9,282 bases of DNA from Devosiaceae bacterium (GTDB lineage: Bacteria > Pseudomonadota > Alphaproteobacteria > Rhizobiales > Devosiaceae), in NCBI GenBank assembly GCA_021648585.1, contig JAKISM010000098.1, positions 1 through 9,282 of the forward strand. Direction: 5' to 3'. Shown here in pieces: positions 7,101 through 9,282 of this stretch. Each line of letters opens with the position of its first letter. The first letter of the stretch is position 1. The notes under the pieces were generated by a model, which saw only the letters and a program-made list of their open reading frames with translations, did not search any database and was not told where the DNA came from. Position numbers and translations under genes: made by a program.

Positions 7101-7665
7101 AATTTTCTAGATCTAATCCTTGCAGGGTTATTTTTACGCTTGGGTAAGAATTTTCACCTTCTAAAATATAAATCGCAGCCTCATCTCCGCCTTCATCGAT
7201 AATCTCAAACTCTGCTAGACGTGGCCCTAAAAGATCTTGGATTATCTTTAGATGCGGCTGAACAAGTGAAATATTTAAGCTGGGCTGACCAAATAATGAT
7301 TTGATTGGAGAAAATCCAACATTAAGTGCTTTCAATTCAATTTTTGCGGCATTTTTTTTATCAATAATTATTGCAGGACTAAATTGCACAGATGGAAATA
7401 TACCTCTCTCAAGAGCTAATGATATTTCACCCAATTCAACGCCGAAATCACTTGGAATTGCCTTAAGCGCTGCATTTTGAATGGGAGTACGAATGAATTG
7501 CAACGAAATAGGGGAGAATAATAAGAATATATAGATGGCTAAAATAACGCATGCTAAGAAACCAAATACCCATAAGAAAAAACGAAAAAAATACGAGCGT
7601 TTGCTTCTCTTAGAAGTAGTAGTTTTAGTCGTACTTGATATTTTATCTACTTCTGGTGCATTCAC
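4186..7665 (-). CDS. AsmA-like / DUF3971 (YhdP-related) inner-membrane-anchored periplasmic protein
   Basis: The 1159-residue product has a basic cytoplasmic N-terminus (KRSKR at about 19-23), one transmembrane helix at about 25-50 and a very long periplasmic part rich in alternating beta-strand patterns. LKRLWPYFIAGEARDWFVKNVKSG at about 494-517 matches the hallmark of DUF3971 (Leu-Trp-Pro, then Ala-Arg-Trp and an Asn-Val..Gly turn). The C-terminal AsmA-like domain ends with FGVILGGREGEGLIGVTFAVRG and NPASILAPGMFRSLFEF, typical of rhizobial members. E. coli relatives (AsmA, YhdP, TamB) are thought to form bridges that move phospholipid between inner and outer membrane; that role is an inference here. 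The GTG at 7663-7665 is chosen because no in-frame ATG precedes the membrane helix; only a weak TAGG lies 9 bases upstream. It is divergent from the M23 peptidase gene, and its TAA abuts the terminator hairpin shared with ribN. Confidence 0.85.
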   Translation of the reverse strand: MNAPEVDKISSTTKTTTSKRSKRSYFFRFFLWVFGFLACVILAIYIFLLFSPISLQFIRTPIQNAALKAIPSDFGVELGEISLALERGIFPSVQFSPAIIIDKKNAAKIELKALNVGFSPIKSLFGQPSLNISLVQPHLKIIQDLLGPRLAEFEIIDEGGDEAAIYILEGENSYPSVKITLQGLDLENSKISGEQLELRTDNKLAIYNFLAAEQSLSTFASLVASNKISNLRIINASLDMHDSVYGLLRQYTNINIDISGAKEIGEVEGEFSISLAGRETTGTFKRQLDNGAIKLLAKITNIDFASLLPFLDDAESFIALEGAGNLGLDVNFDGTTGNVINSIFEVDNIDANVRIDEDYFPLRAEKITIDWDPSAAKYSIRQTNIRVGNNSASFKGDFILGLDEVYGPTMRMSVEAQRLSIYPNDLLAPQTLFDKMSLIGWSAPLYGATGIDYLLLTKPGVEFRAKGRIDILKEGLGVDFEVGGEGASVDDLKRLWPYFIAGEARDWFVKNVKSGTLKSTNMKFNFLPGSISFEGEEQSLPKNSVLIYMVAKDVSLVPLENMATVQFRDEVNLSVRDNMVTFNMKNAEVKTNSGQIEISNGSFILDSGTRNSLIYELSGDVKGEIPSLLEFSRIHLPNIINEEELPLDLDDLVGDVKSSIVATVLFDKDEIDNVDYAGNGNVTNFKVKTPIAGYNVEEGNFKFSANQNGYALNGDVNVAGFPSQFKLNGVLGEFPDIQIINELSVSELKQFGFDLSDFMNGKIRLGIKILEGGALQLTADLKNASINVADIGLSKAKNIGGQLLAIIRQDNNQFIISDASIKFADVLIKGNALIENSRLKSAHFPTFRLNSNDDASLTIKPVRNGFSLAINGKRMDLKPILKRAFSLDRPSAGGIRSTQYSRRLLINISLNQAIGFYKTIASNFNLKIDLQEDEVKNVSLQAQFAQNNSVSISTNSSDTERTMSVAFNDAGTLLRFLNVYSRMVGGKGSLVLRTKPGNKTDVGLIALSDFSFVDEAKVEQIIGNYREGRPANAQANTISFNYGKVEFIRRSDRIEITNGVIDGGTVGGTLRGFIYTKDNRYDLNGTYIPLFGLNSIFQKLPLFGVILGGREGEGLIGVTFAVRGKLDSPNFIINPASILAPGMFRSLFEFRSREAPRPK

Positions 7666-7679
7666 TTTGAAAAACCTAG

Positions 7680-7725
7680 CTGGTCGATATTTCCTAAAAT
7701 AAGAATCAAATCATTTTACGACCAG
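7680..7725 (-). repeat. Inverted repeat in the leader of the AsmA-like gene
   Basis: CTGGTCG at 7680-7686 and CGACCAG at 7719-7725 are perfect complements separated by 32 bases. If transcribed on the minus strand they would close a hairpin whose base ends 14 bases before the GTG start, immediately next to the weak TAGG ribosome-binding element. An inner AAAAT/ATTTT pairing could extend it. It may be a leader structure or a looping operator; the sequence alone does not decide. Confidence 0.4.
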
Positions 7726-7786
7726 ATGCCTATCATTTTTTATAATACTTAATTTAAGAAACAAATCTTTTCAAATTCTTAGTTTA

Positions 7787-7794
7787 TTAACCAT
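7787..7794 (+). promoter_or_regulatory. Possible CtrA half-site (TTAACCAT)
   Basis: TTAACCAT matches the half-site form of the alphaproteobacterial cell-cycle regulator CtrA (full sites are TTAA-N7-TTAA). The position 7 bases upstream of the first T reads TTCT rather than TTAA, so this is a half-site only. It lies 45 bases upstream of the M23 start codon. In AT-rich DNA such a motif can occur by chance. Confidence 0.3.
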
Positions 7795-7838
7795 AATATT
7801 TTATAAATAGCATAAGTAAATGCTTAGGAGTAAAATAG

Positions 7839-9035
7839 TTGCGAGTAGTTAAGCGTGAAGTTGCTTTTGGTTACAAAAGAACTTTTATACCATACGAAGA
7901 ACATAATAAATCTAGCAATAAAATATTTTATATTGTGTTTGTCTTATTGGTTTTAACCAATATCCTTACAATAATTGCACTGTTTTTTAGCCCTGATATA
8001 TCACGACTTATAAATTCGCAAAATTCAAAAATATTCACCGCCTATGAAAATAGGGTAGCGCAATTAAGAGTAGAGGTTGATAGGCTTTATTCACGACAAT
8101 ATGCGCAAAGTGGAAGTTTGAACCTACAACTAATTGAATTAAAGCAAAAACAATCAGAATTAGCTGAAATTCAACCCTATATTAAAGCATTAGCTCAAAG
8201 GGCTAGTATTTTAGGTGTAGTTGTAGGAAATACTGAAATCAATTCACCTGTAACAGAGTCAAACTCATTTCAAAACACGCCTATAGATAATATTGTTACT
8301 GGTTCAATTCATGTGGTAGAAAATAACAATAAAGCGCAAATTATAGCCTTAGAAGGCTCAATCTCGCAATTAGCTAGCGAAAGTCGTTTGGCTTTAAAGC
8401 GCTTAACTGAAGTAGCAAATCGATCCACGAATGAAATAGTTGCCGAATTAAAATCTATCGGATATGCGCCTGACTTATCATTCTTTGATAAGAATGCTGT
8501 TGGCGGACCATTTATACCAAGTAATGAACATGGAAAATCTTATAATTTACTTGATAGTGCGAATGATTTAGTTAACTCGTTAGATCGTTTGAAAATAGCA
8601 AAAAGAAATCTTCAAACATTGCCAATCTTAATGCCTTTAAGCGGGAAGTATAGGTTAAGCTCACCCTATGGAAATAGAACAGACCCATTTGGCAGGCAAA
8701 AAGCATTTCATTCTGGTATGGATTTTGCAGCTCCAAGAGGTAATATAGTTAGCAGTGCTGGTGCTGGTATTGTCATTCATTCTGGCCGCAAAGGTAATTA
8801 TGGCATTGCAGTTGAAGTTAAACATGCAAATGGGCTTGTGACACGCTATGCTCATCTTTCGGCAACACTTGTTAAAGTTGGGCAATCGGTTGATTTAGGT
8901 GATCCTATTGCAAAAGTTGGATCGACTGGTCGTAGTACGGGGCCGCATTTGCACTTTGAAATAAGAAGGGCTGATAAAACCCTAAACCCTCAAAATTTTA
9001 TAAATGTTGGTAAAAAGCTATCTAGCTATATCTAG
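7839..9035 (+). CDS. Membrane-anchored M23 (LytM/gamma-clan) peptidoglycan endopeptidase
   Basis: The 398-residue product has a cytoplasmic N-terminus of about 28 residues, one transmembrane helix at about 29-50 (IFYIVFVLLVLTNILTIIALFF), a coiled-coil-like Gln/Leu/Glu-rich region at about 62-125, a second helical stretch at about 165-205 and a C-terminal LytM domain from about 265. The zinc site is complete: His291 and Asp295 in HSGMD, and His372 in HLH; His339 in RYAHL and His370 supply the catalytic positions. It should therefore be an active periplasmic enzyme cutting peptide cross-links, unlike degenerate EnvC/NlpD-type activators that lack these residues. The start is TTG at 7839, supported by AGGAG at 7826-7830 with 8 bases spacing and by the absence of an upstream in-frame ATG. 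It ends TAG, 14 bases from the convergent prfB stop. Confidence 0.92.
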   Translation: MRVVKREVAFGYKRTFIPYEEHNKSSNKIFYIVFVLLVLTNILTIIALFFSPDISRLINSQNSKIFTAYENRVAQLRVEVDRLYSRQYAQSGSLNLQLIELKQKQSELAEIQPYIKALAQRASILGVVVGNTEINSPVTESNSFQNTPIDNIVTGSIHVVENNNKAQIIALEGSISQLASESRLALKRLTEVANRSTNEIVAELKSIGYAPDLSFFDKNAVGGPFIPSNEHGKSYNLLDSANDLVNSLDRLKIAKRNLQTLPILMPLSGKYRLSSPYGNRTDPFGRQKAFHSGMDFAAPRGNIVSSAGAGIVIHSGRKGNYGIAVEVKHANGLVTRYAHLSATLVKVGQSVDLGDPIAKVGSTGRSTGPHLHFEIRRADKTLNPQNFINVGKKLSSYI

Positions 9036-9049
9036 CACTATTATCTGTT

Positions 9050-9282
9050 CTAATTCTCATGATTTGCGCCAACTCGTAATGCAAGCGCTCCTTGCATAAA
9101 CCTATCCAAATCACCGTCTAACACATCTGATGGTGAGGTGCTTTCTACTGAAGTTCTCAAGTCTTTTACTAATTGATAGGGTTGAAGCACATAAGACCTT
9201 ATTTGATGTCCCCAGCCAATTTCAGTTTTTGAACTTGCCTGCTCCATTGCTTCTTCTTCACGCTTTTGTAATTCTGCTTCAT
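9050..9282 (-). CDS. prfB: Peptide chain release factor 2, C-terminal end (5' part outside window)
   Basis: RF2 recognises UAA and UGA stop codons and triggers release of the finished protein on the ribosome. Only the last 77 codons are visible. They read EAELQKREEEA, then TEIGWGHQIRSYVLQPYQLVKDLRT and VLDGDLDRFMQGALA, the nearly invariant RF2 C-terminus. In this clade the final residues RVGANHEN are variable. The frame runs off the right edge without a start. The GGQ loop, the SPF tripeptide and the possible programmed +1 frameshift near codon 25 all lie outside the window. The gene is convergent with the M23 peptidase gene and no clear terminator hairpin separates them. Confidence 0.95.
   Translation of the reverse strand, partial: EAELQKREEEAMEQASSKTEIGWGHQIRSYVLQPYQLVKDLRTSVESTSPSDVLDGDLDRFMQGALALRVGANHEN

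Larger units (their letters stand above)
7666..7838. promoter_or_regulatory. Divergent promoter region between AsmA-like and M23 genes
   Basis: This 173-base AT-rich region must hold start signals for both divergent genes. TATAAT at 7741-7746 is a possible -10 box for the plus-strand gene, but no convincing -35 is correctly spaced. Related words recur: AAGAATCAAATCATTTT (7701-7717) and AAGAAACAAATCTTTT (7756-7771) as imperfect direct repeats. TAAGAA (7755-7760) and TTCTTA (7776-7781) form an inverted pair. No small gene or RNA is evident. Confidence 0.5.

Noticed and set aside
6662..7147. Plus-strand 161-codon open frame
   Set aside because: It is the antisense shadow of the AsmA-like gene; its translation has no domain pattern and no start signal.
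9050..9282. Programmed +1 frameshift of prfB
   Set aside because: That site lies near the 5' end of the gene, which is outside the window, so nothing can be said.

Overview
This window looks like ordinary chromosome from an AT-rich alphaproteobacterium, most likely a Hyphomicrobiales/Rhizobiales member. The evidence is an FMN riboswitch in front of a RibN-type EamA transporter, a rhizobial-style AsmA/DUF3971 protein ending in the NPASILAPGMFRSLFEF-type tail, and a membrane-anchored M23 peptidase beside prfB. The genus is not certain. No mobile element, CRISPR array, tRNA or rRNA was seen.

Left third (1-2891, minus strand): a tight gene run pxpB-pxpC-pxpA-folD, read right to left. PxpA, PxpB and PxpC form the ATP-dependent 5-oxoprolinase that recycles pyroglutamate to glutamate. 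pxpB and pxpC overlap by 4 bases, pxpC and pxpA abut, and folD follows 22 bases later, cut by the window edge. pxpA is split by a frameshift near position 1251: its N-terminal 38 or so codons (IDLNADIGEG, CGAHAGD) and the remaining ~208 codons lie in different frames. The locus therefore looks like a broken, or possibly recoded, 5-oxoprolinase.

Middle (2892-4192): a divergent control region with palindromes, then a textbook FMN riboswitch aptamer (about 2998-3138) and an expression platform. In the platform a 10-bp helix can mask the Shine-Dalgarno of ribN, and a competing helix would recruit the 3' strand of P1. ribN encodes a ten-helix EamA permease, probably a riboflavin importer switched off when FMN is plentiful. 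It ends in a strong intrinsic terminator shared with the convergent gene.

Right half (4186-9282): a large inner-membrane-anchored AsmA-like/DUF3971 protein (minus strand) is transcribed divergently from an M23 (LytM) endopeptidase with a transmembrane anchor and coiled coil (plus strand, TTG start with a strong Shine-Dalgarno). The 173-bp region between them holds repeats and a TTAACCAT motif that resembles a CtrA half-site. The window closes with the C-terminal end of prfB (release factor 2), convergent with the M23 gene. This half is an envelope-biogenesis pair: one probable lipid-trafficking protein and one peptidoglycan hydrolase or activator.
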